Shown: piece by piece, positions 26,272 to 41,760 of the stretch
Numbering within the stretch: the first letter of the stretch is position 1
Layout: every line of letters starts with the position of its first letter
Assembly: GCA_030761205.1 (NCBI GenBank)
Contig: JAULJL010000047.1
Coordinates: 255,501-319,500, forward strand
Direction: 5' to 3'
DNA length: 64,000 nt
Origin: Fremontodendron californicum
Taxonomy: Eukaryota > Streptophyta > Magnoliopsida > Malvales > Malvaceae
Program-made: the position numbers and the translations under genes
The notes under the pieces: model-generated
Told to the model about the DNA's origin: nothing
The model's database searches: none
What the model saw: only the letters and a program-made list of their open reading frames with translations

Positions 26272-29072
26272 ATATATCTATGTAATTTTAAAATACATAT
26301 ATATTTAATAGTGTTAATTACATGTAATTGTAATATATCTATGTAATTACATATATGTAATACACCTATGTAATTGTAATGTATTTAAGTAATTGTAACA
26401 TATTTGTATATCTATGTTTGATTTGCAAAAAGTATCTATGTAATATATTAATTGTAATTGTAATTGTATTTATGTATGTAATTGTAATATATCTATGTAA
26501 TTATAATTGCATAGTTGTAATATATCTATGTAATTGTAATAAATCTATTTATGTAATTATATATATATATATATCTATGTAATTGTTATATATCTATGTA
26601 ATTGTAATATATCTATGTAATTGTAATATATCTATGTAATTATAATATATTTATGTAATTGTAATATATCTATATAATTGTAATATATCTATGTAATTGT
26701 AATGTATCTATGTAATATATCTATATAATTGTAATATATTTAATAGTGTTAATGTAATATATCTATGTAATTGTGATAGTATATCTATGTAATTGTAATA
26801 TATATATCTATGTAATGGTAATATATATATGTAATTGTAATATATTTATGTAATTACTAAAAACAAAAATATGTATTACAGTTACATATTAGATATATAA
26901 CAATACACGACAATTACATAGATACATTATTAATTGTAATATATTTATGTAATTGTAATGTATTTATGTAATTGTAATATTTACATATATGTATATTACA
27001 ATTACATAGATATATAATATATTTAAGTAATTGTAATATATCTATGCAATTGTAATATATCTATGTATAATATAAAAGATATTATAATTGCATAGATATA
27101 TTACAATTACATAGATATTACAATTGCATAGATATATTATAGTTACATAGATATATATTAGAATTACATAGATATATTAGAATTACATAGATAATTGATA
27201 ATGTATACATCTATGTAATTGTAATATATCTATGTAATTGTAATATATATCTATGCAATTGTAATACATCTATGTAATTGTAATATATATATATATATAT
27301 ATATGTAATTCTAATGTATCTATGTAATTGTAATATATTTATGTAATATATCTATGTATCTATGTAATTGTAATATATCTATGTAATTGTATACATGCAA
27401 TATCTATGTAATTATAATGTATCTATGTAATTGTAATATATCTATGTAATTATAATATATCTATGTAACTGTAGTATATCTATGTAATTGTAATATATAT
27501 ATATATATGTAATTGTAAATATTACAATTACATAGATTTTACAATTGCATAGATATATTACATAGATATATTATACATAGATATATTACAATTGCATATA
27601 TATATATTACAATTACATAAATATATTTATTACAATTACAGAGATGTTTTACAATTACATAATTACAATTACATAGATATATCACATAGATACAATACAA
27701 TTACATAGATATATTACAATTACATAGATACATTACAATTACAATTACATAGATATATTACAATTACATAGTTATATCTATGTAATTCTAATGTTTTAAG
27801 TAATTATAATATATCTATGTAATTGTAATATATCTATGTAATATATGTAATATATCTATTACATAGATATTTTACTATAACATAGATATATATTTGTGTA
27901 ATTGTAATAGATACATATATTTATGTAATATATGTATTATATCTATGTAATGGTAATATATCTATGTAAAAGTAATATATCTATGCAATTGTAATATATC
28001 TATGTAATTGTAATTATGTGATTGTAATATATGTAATATATCTATGTAATTGTAATATCTCTATGTATAATATATCTATGTAATTATAATATTCTATGTA
28101 ATATATATATATATATGTAATTGTAATATCTATGTAATTGTAATATATCTATGTGATATATCTATGTAATATATCTATGTAATTGTAATGTATCTATGTA
28201 ATTGGAATATATTTAATAGTGTTAATGTAATATATCTATTTAATTGTAATTATAATATATCTATGTAGTTTTAATATATCTATGTAATTGTAATTACTAA
28301 AAACAAATATATTACAAAATAGATATATTACAGTTACATAGATATATTACATAGATACATTACAATTACATAGTTATATTACAATTACAATTACATATAT
28401 ATATATATATTACAATTACATTATATTATACATCTATGTAATTGAAATACATCTATGTAATATATCTATGTAATCGTAGTATATCTATGTAATTGTAATA
28501 TATATATATCCAACGTATCTATGTAATGTTACATTTATATAGATAAATATTACATAGATACATAGATATATTACAATTATATATTACAATTACATAGATA
28601 CATTACAATTACATAGATATATAATAATTACATAGATATATTAGAATTACATAGATACATAGATATTACATGTATATAATTACATAGATATATTACAATT
28701 ACATATATATTTATATATTACAATTACATAGATATATTACATATATTACATAGATATACTACATAAATATATTACAATTAAATAAATATATTACAATTAC
28801 ATAAATATATTATTACAATTATATATTATAATTATATAGATATATTATAATTACATAGATATATTAGATTTACATAGATACATAGATATTACATAGATAT
28901 AGTTACATAGATATATTACAATTACATAGATATTACAATTACATAGATAATATATTACAATTACATAGATATATTTCAATTACATAGATACATTACATTA
29001 CAATTACATAGATATATTACAATTACATAGATATATTATAATTACATAGATATATTACAATTACATAGATAT
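26272..29072. repeat. Minisatellite array, segment 7
   Basis: Strand-alternating 19-bp minisatellite with (TA)n runs. The ATGTGATTGTAATATATG landmark occurs near 28016, as in segments 1, 2 and 14. The frame at 26379-26582 is repeat. Nothing else is recognised. Confidence 0.88.
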
Positions 29073-30189
29073 TGTAGACACCTAATTTTGTCCGGACCAC
29101 TAAAACAGGTATGTTTTCTTCCTAAATTGATGTTTCCGAGTGTAAAAATACTTTTTTCATCCTGCAGGTGGTACTCCGAGACTTAGTTTAAGGGGCCGAG
29201 CATAAAAAGTCAAACTTGAAAAAAGTCAATCCTAAAAAAAGTCAACCCCAGAAAGTCAACTACTGAAAAAGTCAACCCACTTTCAAAATCAAGATTTTAA
29301 GTTCAATTGAAAAATGGCGAAAGAATTTTGATAATCCGAGGTCTACATTGAAAGATATGGAGTTCGGAATATGGATTTGGAGATTCAATAGAAAGGAAAC
29401 CCTAATCCGAGAAATTTGGGGAAAAGTGCTTAAACGATCAAATTGGTCGAAATTGAAGGTTTCAAATGAAAGATAAGCACTAACTACGGGTAATGGAGAA
29501 GTCACTTGCAAGAAAAATTGAAAGAAAAGTCAATCCGGGAGAAAACCGAGAATTATGGTTTTTAGTCGATTTCGGTGAAATCGGAAAGAATCACAGAAAT
29601 GGCCCGACTGGGTAAGACCAAAGCCCGAAATGGATGAGGAATGATTAAAAAAGGATACCCAAGATTCAGCTTGAAGAAAATCTGAAAATCGGACTTGTTT
29701 TGAGCAAAACCGGGTTTCGGAGGCAAAAGGGCAAAATTGGAAAATTTGGGAAAAATAGCAAATGAACTCCAAATCTTCTAAACTTTTGCAAATCTCACTT
29801 TTAAATTATTTGAAAGAGATTGGCGAAAGAAAATCTTGATTCGGAGTTCGTTTGCAAAATGGCCAAATCCCGGGCTTCTAATGTAGTAATTCAAAAAGGA
29901 AAATCTCAGAAAAATAGCAAATGAGCTCCAAATCTTCTAAAATTTTGCAAATCTCATTTTTAAATTATTTGGAAGAGATTGGCGAAAGAAAATCTTGATT
30001 TGGAGTTCGTTTGCAAAATGGCCAAATCCCGGGCCTCCTATGCAGTAATTCAAGCCGATAAATCCCGAAAAAATAACAAATGAGCTCCAAAAATTATGAA
30101 AACTTCCAGATCACACTTTTAAATTATTTGGAAGAGATTGGTGAATAAAAATCTTGATTTGCAGCTCGTTTAAAAAATGGTAAAATGTG
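29073..30189 (+). mobile_element. Tat-like LTR, first 1.1 kb (fragment 2)
   Basis: It begins TGTAGACACCTAATTTTG at 29073 and runs through a series of AAAGTCAAC words, GAAAGATAAGCACTAACTAC and three ~158-bp repeat units, ending at TGGTAAAATGTG where minisatellite resumes. From 29449 on it is collinear with 11070-11975. It supplies the LTR start missing from fragment 1. Minus-strand frames at 29272-29511 and 29530-29772 are chance frames. Confidence 0.85.
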
Positions 30190-33100
30190 ATATATTACAT
30201 AAATATATTTATTACAACTACATAGATATATTACAATTACATAGAAATATTACAATTACATAGTTATATTACAATTTCATAGATATATTACAATTACATA
30301 GATATACTACAGTTACATAGATATATCTATGTAATTGTAATATATTTGTGTAATTGTAATATATCTATGTAATTGTAATATAATGGTGTAATTTATTTAT
30401 TATCTATGTAATTGTATTATATCTATGTAATTGTGTTAATGTAATATATCTATGTAATAGTAACATATTTATGTAATTGTAATATATTATCTATGTAATT
30501 ATAATATATCTATGTAATTGTAATGTATTTATGTAATTATAATATAGCTATGTAATTGTAATACATTTACGTAATATATCTATGTAATTGTAAATATATT
30601 TATGTAATTCTAATATATCTATGTAATTCTAATATATTTATGTCATATATCTATGTAATATATGTTTTTGAATTACATTGATATATTAGAATTACATAGA
30701 TACATAGATATATTTATGTAATTGTAATATATTTATATAATTGTAATATATCTATGTAATATATATATATATATTACAATTACAATTACATAGATATAAT
30801 ATATCTATGTATCTATGCAATTGTATCTATGTATTACAATTATATCTATGTAATTGTAATATATATATCCAATGTATCTATATAAATGTAATATATCTAT
30901 GTAATTGTAATATATCTATGTAATATATATTACAATTGCATAGATACATAGATATATTACATAGATATTTTATAATTAAATAAATATGTTACAATTACAT
31001 ATATATTACAATTATATATATTACAATTACATAGATATACTATTACAATTATACAATTACACAAATATTTTTACAATTACATAAATATATCTATATATAT
31101 TACACTTACATAGATATATTATATGTATTACAATTACATATATATTACAATTACAAAGATATATTACACAGATATTACAATTACATAGATATATCCAATT
31201 ATATCTACGTAATTTATTTATGTAATTGTAATATAGCTATGTAATTGTAGTATATATCTATGTTACAATTACATAGATATATTATAGTTACATAGATATA
31301 TTACATAGATGTATTACAATTACATAGATATATTACAATTATCGTAATATATATCTATGTAATTGTAATATATCTATGTAATATATTTATGTAATTGTAA
31401 TATATTTATGTAATGTATCTATGTAATTGTATTATATCTATGTAATAGTGTTAATGTAATATATCTATGTAATTGTAATATATTTGTTTATTGTAATATA
31501 TCTATGTAATTGTAATATATTTTTGTAATTATAATATATCTATGTAATATATTTATCTATGTAATTATAATATATCAATGTAGTTTTAATATATCTATGT
31601 AATTGTAATATATTATAATTACACATTAGATATATATCTATGTAATTGTAATATATCTATGTAATAGTAATATATCTATGTAATTATAATATATCTATGT
31701 AATTGTAATGTATCTATGTAATATATCTATGTAATTGTAATATATTTAATGGTGTTGATGTAATATATCAATGTAATTGTAATAGTATATCTATGTAATA
31801 AATATATTTATGTAACTGTAGTATGTTGTAATACATTTATGTAATTGTAATATATATATCTACGTAATTGTAATATATCTATGTAATTAGATATCTATGT
31901 AATTGTAAATATATTTATGTAATTGTAATATATCTAATATATCTATGTAATTGTAATATATATAGATATATTTATTTAATTGTAATATATATTTGTGTAA
32001 TTGTATAATTGTGATTGTGATTGTAATATATACTACTTAAAACATTAGAATTACATAGATATTACAATTACATAGATACATTACAATTACATAGATATAT
32101 TACAATGGTATATAGATATATTACAATTACATGGATTTATTACAATTACATAGATACATAATATATTTATGTAACTGTAATATATCTATGTAATTGTAAT
32201 ATATCTATGTAATTGTAATATATTTGTGTAATTGTAATGTATCTATGTAATTGTAATTGTAATATATCTATGTAATTCAAATATATTTATGTAATTGTAA
32301 TATATCTATTTAATTATGATGTTTTAAGTAATTGTAATATATCTATGTAATTGTAATTGTAATATATCTATGTGATTATAGTATATATATATGTATACAT
32401 AAATATATTACAATTACATAGATATATTACAGTTACATAGATATATTACAATTGCATATATATGATTGTAATATATCTATGTAATATATATGTAATTGTA
32501 ATATATTACGTAGATACATTACAATTACATAGATATATTACAATTACATATATATCTATGTATACATAAATATATTACAATTACTTAGAACATTAGAATT
32601 ACATAGATATATTACAATTATATAGATACATTACAATTACATAGATTTATTACAATTATATAGATATATTACTATTACTTAAAACATTACAATTAAATTG
32701 ATATATAACAATTACATAGATACATTAGAATTACATAGATATATTACAATTACATAAATACATTAAAATTACACAAATATATTATAATTACATAGATATA
32801 TTACAATTACATAGATATATTATAATTACATAGATATATTACAATAACATAGATATATTACATAGATGTATTACAATTAAATAGATATATTACATAAATA
32901 TGTGTAATTACAATTACAATTGCAATTACACAAATATATCTACGGTAAATATTAGATATATTACAATTACTGAAAATATTTATGTAATATATCTAGGTAA
33001 TTGTAATATATATATATAATTACTGAAATATTACAATTACATAGATATATTATATTAGTTATATTATAATTACATAAATATATTACAATTACATAAAACA

Positions 33101-33747
33101 TTAGACTTACATACATATATCTATGTAATTGTAATTAATAGAATTGTAATATATTTACATAGATATATTACAATTACATAGATATTTTACAATTACATTA
33201 GAATTACATATGTATGTAATATATCATTGTTGTAATGTGTAAATAAATATATTATAATTACATATTTAATACAATTACATAGATATATATATATATATAA
33301 TTGTAATATCTATATAATTGCAATGTATCTATGTAATTTTAATATAAATATGTAATTGTAATATATCTATGTAATTTTAATATATCTACGTAATTGTAAT
33401 ATATCTCTGTATTACATAGATATATTACATAGATATATTACAATTACATAGATATATTAAAATTACATAGATATATTAAAATTACATAGATATATTAATG
33501 TGTAATTGTAATGTATCTATGTAATTGTAATATATTTATGTAATTGTATCTATGTAATTGTAATATATTTATGTAATTGTAATATATCTATGTAATTATA
33601 TACATGTAATATCTATGTATCTATGTAATTATAATATATAATTGTAATATATCCAATGTATCTATGTAATTGTAATAATATATCTATGTAATTGTAATAT
33701 ATCTATGTAATATATCTATGTAATTGTAATATATCTATGTAACTGTA

Positions 33748-33796
<49 letters not shown>

Positions 33797-36700
33797 ATTG
33801 TAATATATATATATATCCAATGTATCTATGTAATATATTATCTTTGTAATTATAATATATCTACGCAGTTTTAATATATCTATGTAATTGTAATATATTA
33901 CAATCACATAGATATATTACTATTACATAGATATATTACAATTACATAGATATATTACAATTATATTGATAATATTACAATTACTGCATTAGATATATTA
34001 CTGAAAACATCAGAATTACTGAAAACATTAGATATTACATGAATACATTAAAATTACTTAAAACATTAGATAATGTAATTTCAAAGATATATTACATGTA
34101 TATATTTATCTATGTAATAGTAATATATCTATGTAATTGTAAATATATTACAATTATTGTTTTAGATATATTACTGTAAACATTAGAATTACTGAAAAGA
34201 TTAGATATTACATCAATACATTAGAATTACTGAAAACATTAGATAATGTAATTACAAAGATATATTACATGTATATATTTATGTATGTAATAGTAATATA
34301 TCTATGTAATTGTAAATATATTACAATTACTGTATTAGATATATTACTGAAAATATTAGAATTACTGAAAACATTAGATATTACATGAATACATTAGAAT
34401 TACTGAAAACATTAGATAATGTAATTACAAAGATATATTACATGTATATATTTATCTATGTAATTATAATATATCTATGTAATATTACATAGATATATTA
34501 CATAAATATATTTATTACAATTACATAGATATATTACAATTACATAGAAATAATACAATTACATAGATATATTACAACTACATAGATATATCTATGTAAT
34601 TGTAATATATCTGTGTAATTGTAATATATCTACGTAATTTTAATTACAATGTGTAATTTATTTATTATCTATGTAATTGTATTTTATCTATGTAATTGTG
34701 TTAATGTAATATATCTATGTAATTGTAACATATTTATGTAATTGTAATATATTATCTATGTAATTATAATATATCTATGTAATTGTAATGTATTTATGTA
34801 ATTATAATATATCTATGTAATTGTAATACATTTATGTAATTGTAATATATATATGTAATTGTAATGTATTTATGTAATTATAATATATTTATGTAATTGT
34901 AATACATTTATGTAGTTGTAATATATATCTATGTAATTGTAAATATATTTATGTAATTGTAATATATCTATGTAATACTAATATATTTAAGTAATATATC
35001 TATGTAATATATGTTTTTGAATTACATTGATATGTTAGAATTACATAGATACATAGATATATTTATGTAATTGTAATATATCTATTACAATTACAATTAC
35101 ATAGATGTAATATATCTACGTATCTATGCAATTGTATCTATGTAATTGTAATATATCTATGTAATTTTAATATTATGTAATATGTATTTATGTAATATAT
35201 ATTACAATTGCATAGATACATAGATATATTACATAGATATATTATAATTACATAATATATTACAATTACAGATATATATTACAATTACATAGATATACCT
35301 GTTACAATTATACAATTACACAAATATATATTACAATTACATAAATATATATATATTACAATTACATAGATAATATATTACATAGTTATATATATTACCA
35401 ATTACATAGATATATTAGATATATTACAATTACATAGATATATTACATAGATATTACAATTACATAGATATATCCAATTATATCTATGTAATATATTTAT
35501 GTAATTGTAATATAGATATGTAATTGTAATATCTATGTAATTGTAGTATATATCTATGTTACAATTACATAGATATATTACAGTTACATAGATATATTAA
35601 ATAATTACATAGATGTATTACAATTACATTGATATATTACAATTATTTTGTAATATATATCTATGTAATTGTAATATATCTATGTAATTGTAATGTATCT
35701 ATGTAATATATCTATGTAATTGTAATATATCTATGTAACTGTAATATATCTATGTAATATATCCAATGTATCTATGTAATATATCTATGTAATATATTAT
35801 AATATAATATATCTATGTACATATATCTATGTAATAATATTTATGTAATATATCTATGTAATTGTATTATATCTATGTAATAGTGTTAATGTAATAATCT
35901 ATGTAATTGTAATATATTATAATTACACATTAGATATATATCTATGTAATTGTAATATATCTATGTAATAGTAATATATCTATGTAATTGTAATATATCT
36001 ATGTAATTGTAATGTATCTATGTAATATATCTATGTAATTGCTAATATATTTAATGGTGTTAATGTAATATATCTATGTAATTTGTAATAGTATATCTAT
36101 GTAATAAATATATTTATGTAACTGTAGTATGTTGTAATACATTTATGTAATTGTAATATATATATATCTATATAATTGTAATTATGTAATTGTAATATAT
36201 CTATGTAATTAAATATCTATGTAATTGTAAATATATTTATGTAATTGTAATATATCTATGTAATTGTAAACAATAGATATTACATATATTACAATTACAT
36301 AGATATATATTACATAGATATATTACAATTACATAGATATATAGATATATTACATAGATATATTACAATTATATAGATATATTATTACAATTTTATATTA
36401 TTACAATTACATTAGATATATTACAATTACATAGATGTATTAGTGTAATATAATATCTATATATATATGTAATTGTAATGTATCTATGTAATAAATATAT
36501 ATCTGTGTAATATATCTATGTAATTGTAATATAATTACATAGATCTATTAAAACTACATAGATAATTTATTACGTAGATCTATTACAATTACAATATATA
36601 TTACAATTACATCGATAGTATATTACATAGATATATTGCAATTACATAAATATATTTACAATTACATAGATATCTAATTACATAGATATATTACATATAT

Positions 36701-36873
36701 TACAATCACATAATTACAATTACATAGATATATTACAATTACATATATATATATATATTACAATTACATTAATATATTACATTACTATTACATAAATATA
36801 TTACAATTACATAGATATAGATATAGAGAATTACAATTACATAGATATATTTAATATATAAATGTAATATATA
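30190..36873. repeat. Minisatellite array, segment 8, with two further copies of the 1.8-kb block
   Basis: The longest uninterrupted array. The block from segment 2 recurs at about 30655-32000 and 34994-36760 (landmarks ATGTTTTTGAATTACATTG at 30662 and 35010, ATTACAATCACATAATTAC near 36710). At 33960-34470 a ~174-bp unit with TTACTGAAAACATTAGATA is present three times in tandem. The last five bases, ATATA, form the left target-site duplication of the next element. No gene is seen. Confidence 0.88.
33749..33793. repeat. (TA)n microsatellite, about 22 units
   Basis: An uninterrupted alternating TA run of about 45 bases inside the array, the longest in the window. The minus-strand frame of repeated Ile-Tyr across it is an artefact. 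Confidence 0.95.
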
Positions 36874-39346
36874 TGTAACACTCTGTCCGAATAATCTACC
36901 TAAAATCCGGCAGAGTTTCCTTTCTATCTCAACCATAAACCTTCCTGCAAATAACACTCAATTCATATCCTCAACCAGCAATATTTCTCAATACTATTAT
37001 CACATATATCCATCATATTCAAAAATTATCCATGATCAATTTATTCTCAAGTCAAAACATACTGATCTATTGTCTCATATCTTCAAATGTATACGTATAA
37101 TATATCCAAAAGTAAACCTATCTCAGCAAGGTTTACTAGATAAAAACATCAAAAGATCAAGACTTCAATAACTTTTTACTATGATGCCCACCACGTCAAA
37201 ATACTATTTGAAGCAAAAAAATAGAGGAAGGTTGCAATCCCGACACCTAAATTATCACCTGAAAATAAGAATATGAAAAGGTGAGATATATGAATATCTC
37301 AGTGAGTAAACAATATTTAAAGCGTGTGAAAACTATAATGGAAATCTGTAAAGTATAATTGACATTTTCAAAATAAATAATAATAAAACTATAATGAGTA
37401 ATTCAAAGACGTAGCAAGCTTTTCAAATGTATAACAATATTATAATATTAAATCAATGTATTAAATATGTGAAGTAAATCAAGTTACGTATAATTGGGCT
37501 CCAACTTTCTGTCATGCACAAGAGTACATCCATGAAATAACCAGGCAATATCCATGTAGGCATACTAGTAGCCGGCCCCAAAGGCCAATACCACCATAGG
37601 ACGCCCCAAAGGCATATGTGTCGCTATGATGTGCCCCCAAAAGGCAAATATAACGGGATAGGGACTCTGGAGGTGGCTCCCACCACAAAGGCGTAGCACG
37701 CAGCTCCCATACCCAAGTCTAATATCACAGAATGGGGACTCTGGAGGTGGCTCCCGCCACAAAGGCGTAGCACGCAGCTCCCGTATTCCGGTCTAATATC
37801 ACGGAATGGGGACTCTGGAGGTGGCTCCCGCCACAAAGGCGTAGCACGCAGCTCCCGTATTCCGGTCAAGGAAATAATCTCATACATTAAGTCAGGTGGA
37901 GCCAAAACCATGTACGTCAAATTCTATGTAAAATCATATTTCATAAATCAATCAACTTACTCGATATAATATTTCTTGGAATAAAAATACTTTAATAACA
38001 AATCAATTCATATGATTATATATCATATATACATTTAATACGTAAAATAAATATTATGTTAAAAAAATATATAATTATAATTAAAGAAATTTCAAATAAC
38101 TATAGTTGTTGTCTACTCACAATCCTTGAGATGATCTCACTGTACATCTCGATCTGAAACTTCGAAATCCACAGGTTACGTCGGATCTACGTGGCCTAGA
38201 GATTAACGATAATTAGTATCTATACATACTCAAAGCATTACACAATTATGAATGCAACTTAAATCTCATAATCTTCCCTCAAGGTCAATAATAATTTCTC
38301 ATACTCAAAACAACATATCCTTAATTTAATTTTTTTTTTTAATATCATTTCCATAATCATTTTCTCCATAATTCAACTCCATATTCATGTCCTTATCAAA
38401 TTCCTTTCTAGTACTCCATGCCTTAGAGATTTTCATAATCCATAACCATCAATAGTACTATATTTCTCTTAAGCAATAAATTCCTTAATATCAAGTTAGA
38501 TTAGAAAATCATAACTTGAGTTTGGTACCAATAAGTCTAATTTATGAAGAAAATAACTAACTTAGACAATTAGAACAAAATCTTGATCAAATTTGATAAA
38601 ACCCGAAACTATACTGAAACAGAGGTCACACTGAACAGCCAACTTCACCGAATTTTATCTTTTTAACCGCTTATCGGTTTTGGGTGATTCAAAGACCAAA
38701 ATTCTCGTATTGAAGTCTAGTTTCTAGGAAAAATATCAAAAAAATATAAACCCAACTGTGACGAACCCAGAAAATCCGAACAGCAAGCATGCTCAGATTC
38801 CCCTGTTTTGCTTTTTCTTCCCATTTTCTTGTTCATGCTTTCAAATCCTTTTAATTCTTACCAAAAATGAGTAAAATTCATACTTAATAGATGGATTTCA
38901 GACCTTAACATGTTTATGGAGCAAAGATCTTAGCATGCTCAAGTAGAATATCTAAAGAAAATGAAGCATTTATCAAGAAACTAACCTTGGATGTGATTGT
39001 TGATGAGATTTTGGTGGAGTTCTTGAAGAGAAATGTTGGAGGAGATGAAGAAATTTGAGAGGGGAGGCTGCCGGCTGCCACTTGAAGAAGAGAATGAATA
39101 TTTCTTGTGTTTTCGGGAGATCAATTGAATATAAGAGATATTTTGTTTTGTTTTTGGGATAATTGCATATTAGTCCCTCAACTTTTTATAAATAACCATT
39201 AAGCCCCTAAACTTTTTTAATATATTCATTTTGATCCTTTCTTCTTTTATTTCCTTCACTTATAACTTCTTACAAATTTCCAAGTTTGTCCTTAAAATTT
39301 TTCGGGATTTGACTTTACATGGTTATACGTAACCTCGGTTGTTACA
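36874..39346 (-). repeat. 3-prime LTR of copy C
   Basis: 2473 bp; plus-strand start TGTAACACTCTGTCC, end GGTTGTTACA. It has three copies of the ~75-bp GGACTCTGGAGGTGGCTCCC repeat (about 37661-37870). The right LTR also has three, so the expansion predates this insertion. Minus-strand frames at 37565-37920 fall in this repeat and are not genes. Confidence 0.95.
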
Positions 39347-39360
39347 ACTTACCCCCCTTA
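39347..39360 (-). other. Polypurine tract, copy C
   Basis: The minus strand reads TAAGGGGGGTAAGT directly before the 3-prime LTR. The pol frame in this copy runs into it and uses its TAA as stop. Confidence 0.85.
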
Positions 39361-41760
39361 GAAAAATTTCGTCCTCGAAATTTTCTTACCAGCTTGATTG
39401 AACAAGTGAGAATATTTAGTCCGCATATCTTCGTCCCTTTCCCATATAGCTTCTTCATATGAATGATTCCTCCAAAGAACTTTCACTAATGGAATAGTCT
39501 TAGTCCTTAGAACTTGGTCCTTTCTATCCAAAATCTCAACCGGCTGCTCTTCATAAGTTAAATTTTCCTCAATTTCCATAGGCAAGTCCTTCGATATATG
39601 TGAAGAATCGAAAATGTACTTTCGGAGCAAAGAAACATGGAACACATTATGAATTCGTGACAATTCTTCTGGTAAGGACAATCTATAAGCAACTGGGCCA
39701 ATCTGTTCAATGATCTCATACGGCCCTATATATCGAGGACCCAACTTTCCTCGTCTTCCAAACCGGATTACTCCCTTCCAAGGAGTCACTTTCAAAAATA
39801 TCATATCACCAACTTCAAACTCTAAATCTTTTCTCCAATTATCTGCATAGCTCTTTTGTCGATCTTGAGCTATTTTTATCTTTTCCCGAATTACCTTAAC
39901 TTTGTCTGCAGTCATCATAACAATTTCTGGACCTAGTAATTTCCTTTCATCTGTATCATCCCAACACACCGGAGTTCTGCACTTCTTTCCATACAAAGCT
40001 TCAAACGGAGCCATGTCGATGCTGGACTGATAACTATTGTTATATGCAAACTCTGCTAGAGGCAAGTGTTCATCCCAGTTTCCTTTGAATTCCATAATAC
40101 AAGATCTGAGCATATCTTCCAGAATTTGAATTGTCCGTTCAGATTGTCCATCCGTCTGAGGATGAAAAGCAGTACTGAACTTGAGTTTAGTGCCCATAGC
40201 ATTCTGCAAACTTGGCCAAAATTGAGATGTGATTCGGGGGTCTCGATCAGATACAATCGATACTGGGGCACCATGTAACCTAACAATTTCATTCACATAA
40301 AGTTTAGCCAATCTTTCCATGGAAAAAGTCTTCTTGACTGGCAAAAAGTGAGCTGATTTTGTCAGACGATCAACAATCACCCAAATGCTGTCATAACCAG
40401 ACTGTGTTCTTGGCAATCCCGAAACGAAATCCATAGCAATATCTTCCCACTTCCATTGAGGAATAGGTAGGGGGTTCAATTTCCCAGAAGGTTTTTGATG
40501 CTCGGCTTTAATTTGTTGGCATACCAAGCATCTAGAAACAAACTCAGCTATGTCTCGTTTCATACCTTGCCACCAATAATGTTCTCTTAAGGTTCGATAC
40601 ATCTTCACGCTACCGGGATGTAACACATATGGTGCATTATGAGCTTCCTCCAAAATCACCTTCCGGAGTTCTTCATCCTGAGGCACACAAAGCCTATTTT
40701 TCATTATCAGTACATCCTCATCTTTTATTTGAAAGTCAGCCCTCACACCATCCCTTACTTCTTGCTTTAACTTTACCAGCATAGGGTCATTATTCTGTGC
40801 TTCACGTATCCAATCAATATGAATCGGTTTAACCTTCAAGTGGGCTATCAGGAGATTATCCTTATCAATTCTCAATTCTAAAGGTAAAGACTTCAAATCA
40901 TTTTGTAAGGATTTCTGAATTGCTCTGATATGAGCAAGAGAACTAGAAGACTTTCTACTAAGAGCATCGGCCACTACATTGGCCTTTCCTGGGTGATAGT
41001 CAATTACACAGTCATAATCTTTTATCAATTCCAACCATCTCCTTTGTCTCAAATTTAATTCTTTCTGATCCATCAGATATTTCAGACTCTTATGATCAAT
41101 GTAGATTGTACATTTTTCTCCAAATAAATAATGCCTCCAAATTTTTAGTGCAAACACCACTGCCGCCAACTCTAAATCATGAGTGGGATAGTTTTGCTCA
41201 TGCTGTTTCAGTTTTCAAGATGCATAAGCTATCACCTTCCCATGTTGCATCAAAACGCAACCCAAACCTCGCCTCGAGGCATCACTGTATACCACAAAGC
41301 TTCCAGTCCCTGATGGTAGTGTAAGAACTGGTGCTGTGGTCAATCTACACTTGAGCTCTTGGAAAGCTTGCTCACATTTGTCAGTCCACTCAAACTTAGC
41401 ATGCTTCCTTGTTAGTTTTGACAAAGAAGAGGCAATCATGGAAAATCCTTCCACGAATCTTCGATAGTACCCTGCCAATCCGAGAAAGCTCCTAATTTCT
41501 GTGACATTGATGGGTCTTTCCCAAGCAACTACAGCTTCTATCTTTTGTGGATCCACAAAAATCCCTTCCTTAGATACTACATGACCAAGGAATGCTACTT
41601 TGTCTAGCCAGAATTCACACTTGGAAAATTTAGCATAAAGTTGCTTTTCACGCATAGTCTGCAACACCGTTCTCAAATGGCTTACATGATCATCCTTATT
41701 CCTGGAATAAACTAGGATGTCATCGATGAAAACAATAACAAACTTATCTAAGTAGGGTCG
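39358..41760 (-). pseudogene. pol remnant: end of reverse transcriptase, RNase H, integrase, chromodomain
   Basis: One frame of 801 codons broken by a single TGA at 41215-41217. The first part (41760-41218) holds the reverse transcriptase active-site box FIDDILVYS and the connection, then RNase H with YSDAS. The second (41214-39358, 603 residues from 41169) continues RNase H (IDHKSL near residue 25, ADALSR near 67-72). Integrase follows, with zinc ligands H177, H184, C214, C217 and catalytic D247, D308, E344 (exact D-D-35-E spacing), then a GPY/F segment (478-492) and a chromodomain-like tail (538-590). Integrase therefore looks intact in sequence. Everything upstream of FIDD is deleted, so no working reverse transcriptase can be made. 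In its complete form the family polyprotein copies RNA to DNA and inserts it, with the chromodomain steering insertion to heterochromatin. Confidence 0.95.

Noticed and set aside
33716..33907. Minus-strand frame of alternating Ile and Tyr
   Set aside because: A direct reading of the (TA)n microsatellite.
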